64,000 bases of DNA, taken from contig NZ_CP085193.1 in NCBI RefSeq assembly GCF_024298965.1, forward strand, positions 3,038,001-3,102,000, read 5' to 3'. Position numbers and translations under genes: made by a program. Positions 63,543 to 64,000 of this stretch are shown piece after piece (the stretch's first letter is position 1; every line of letters starts with the position of its first letter). Under the pieces are notes generated by a model. That model did no database searches. It saw only the letters and a program-made list of their open reading frames with translations, and was not told where the DNA came from. The stretch is from Streptomyces rapamycinicus NRRL 5491 (GTDB lineage Bacteria; Actinomycetota; Actinomycetes; Streptomycetales; Streptomycetaceae).

Positions 63543-64000
63543 GTGCCTCGGACGCGGGCTGGAGCCGAGCGCGAGACTGAGCAGGTGGGCATGGACTGGC
63601 GCGGCTACGACGCCTCTGGGATCGAGCAGCTCGGCAGGGCCGGGCACCCGGACATCGTGCCGGCGGAGGCGGCTTGGCGAAGGCGCTGGGTGGAGAGTCT
63701 GAGCCTCCAGGCAGTCGTGTACGGGTTGCCGGCAGCACTGCAGTACGCCCAGATGTGCGTGGACGCCCTGGCCCCGGGAGCCACCCCAGGCATAGCGAAG
63801 TTCCGGCACGAGCGCGCGCTGGCCGGACCAGGCTTCAGCGCGTTCCGTGCACCCAATGTCGACACTCTCTACTCCAGTGCATGGTTGGACCTGCGCGGGC
63901 AGGCCGTGGAGCTCCGGACACCAGACTTTGGAGATCGCTACTTCACGGTCCAGCTCGTTGACGCCTACAGCAACGCCCTCAACATCAGCAACCGCACAGT
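63543..64000 (+). CDS. DUF1254 domain protein, partial (runs off window)
   Basis: At least 152 residues: [40 protein letters not shown] and ELRTPDFGDRYFTVQLVDAY match the DUF1254 core also seen in the divergent gene ([16 protein letters not shown]). GTG start 8 nt after GGGAGGTGG. No export signal. The two are paralogues with only moderate similarity, so the duplication is old. Confidence 0.85.
   Translation, partial: MPRTRAGAERETEQVGMDWRGYDASGIEQLGRAGHPDIVPAEAAWRRRWVESLSLQAVVYGLPAALQYAQMCVDALAPGATPGIAKFRHERALAGPGFSAFRAPNVDTLYSSAWLDLRGQAVELRTPDFGDRYFTVQLVDAYSNALNISNRT

Noticed and set aside
1..64000. CRISPR arrays, rRNA and tRNA genes
   Set aside because: No regularly spaced repeats of suitable length, no rRNA-like sequence and no cloverleaf with a T-loop GTTCRA motif was noticed by eye. 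A tRNAscan run would be decisive.

Overview
The window is high-GC actinomycete DNA, most likely a Streptomyces chromosome. This follows from strong GC bias at third codon positions, frequent GTG starts, a short acyl-CoA carboxylase epsilon subunit, Tat-exported glycosidases and Streptomyces-type IS relics. No rRNA, tRNA or CRISPR array was seen. Insertion-sequence remnants and broken genes point to an accessory, repeatedly rearranged region. Functions below rest on reading the translated sequence; no database search was run.

Positions 1-39204 are dominated by one cassette in several copies: an LLM-class (luciferase-like) flavin monooxygenase, two crotonase-fold enoyl-CoA hydratases (ECH1, ECH2), a flavin reductase and an AMP-forming acyl-CoA ligase. 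Copy B (34050-39204, +) is complete. Copy A (1-2970, -) has a broken ECH2 and runs off the left edge. Copy D (23299-24584, -) keeps the monooxygenase plus a 35-residue ECH1 stub. Copy C (24903-25566, +) has collapsed to a monooxygenase/ECH2 fusion followed by an intact reductase. Copy E (30236-32176, -) is a ligase with a reductase tail upstream. Copy F (about 12020-12071, -) is only a promoter relic. The three full monooxygenase genes are almost identical, including about 65 bp of promoter. The promoters carry a recurring 16-bp site, GTTA-N8-TAAC, once over the -10 element and once about 55-66 bp further upstream. A TetR gene (32467-33069), co-transcribed with a creatininase-family amidohydrolase and divergent from copy B, is the best candidate regulator. 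The inferred role is uptake, CoA activation and oxidative breakdown of an unidentified carboxylic acid.

Among the copies lie: IS701- and IS3-type relics (3062-4963); a TetR/Zn-ribbon OB-fold divergent pair; a biotin-dependent acyl-CoA carboxylase operon containing a stand-alone B12-binding protein (7126-11309); an anti-sigma-type ATPase; a GntR/MFS pair; an IS21 relic (14314-16425) running into a MarR gene; an accessory adenylate kinase; a pyruvate-dehydrogenase-E1-like protein; a Nudix protein; a second acyl-CoA ligase; a VOC protein; and two transporters (a DUF485/sodium:solute symporter pair and an MHS-type MFS).

Positions 39527-42387 hold LysR and DeoR regulators and the stub of a class II aldolase. 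From 42388 to 60373 there is a co-directional, tightly spaced set of secreted glycan-active proteins: GH31, GH123-like (DUF4091), GH35, a deleted GH31, an SGNH esterase, GH29 fucosidase, two catalytically empty accessory-domain proteins and GH89 alpha-N-acetylglucosaminidase. Several share a C-terminal module with a DxDxDG loop. Together they would suit stepwise trimming of a mucin-like O-glycan. The right end (60374-64000) holds a start-less carbonic anhydrase, transposase relics and a divergent pair of DUF1254 proteins, the last cut by the window edge.
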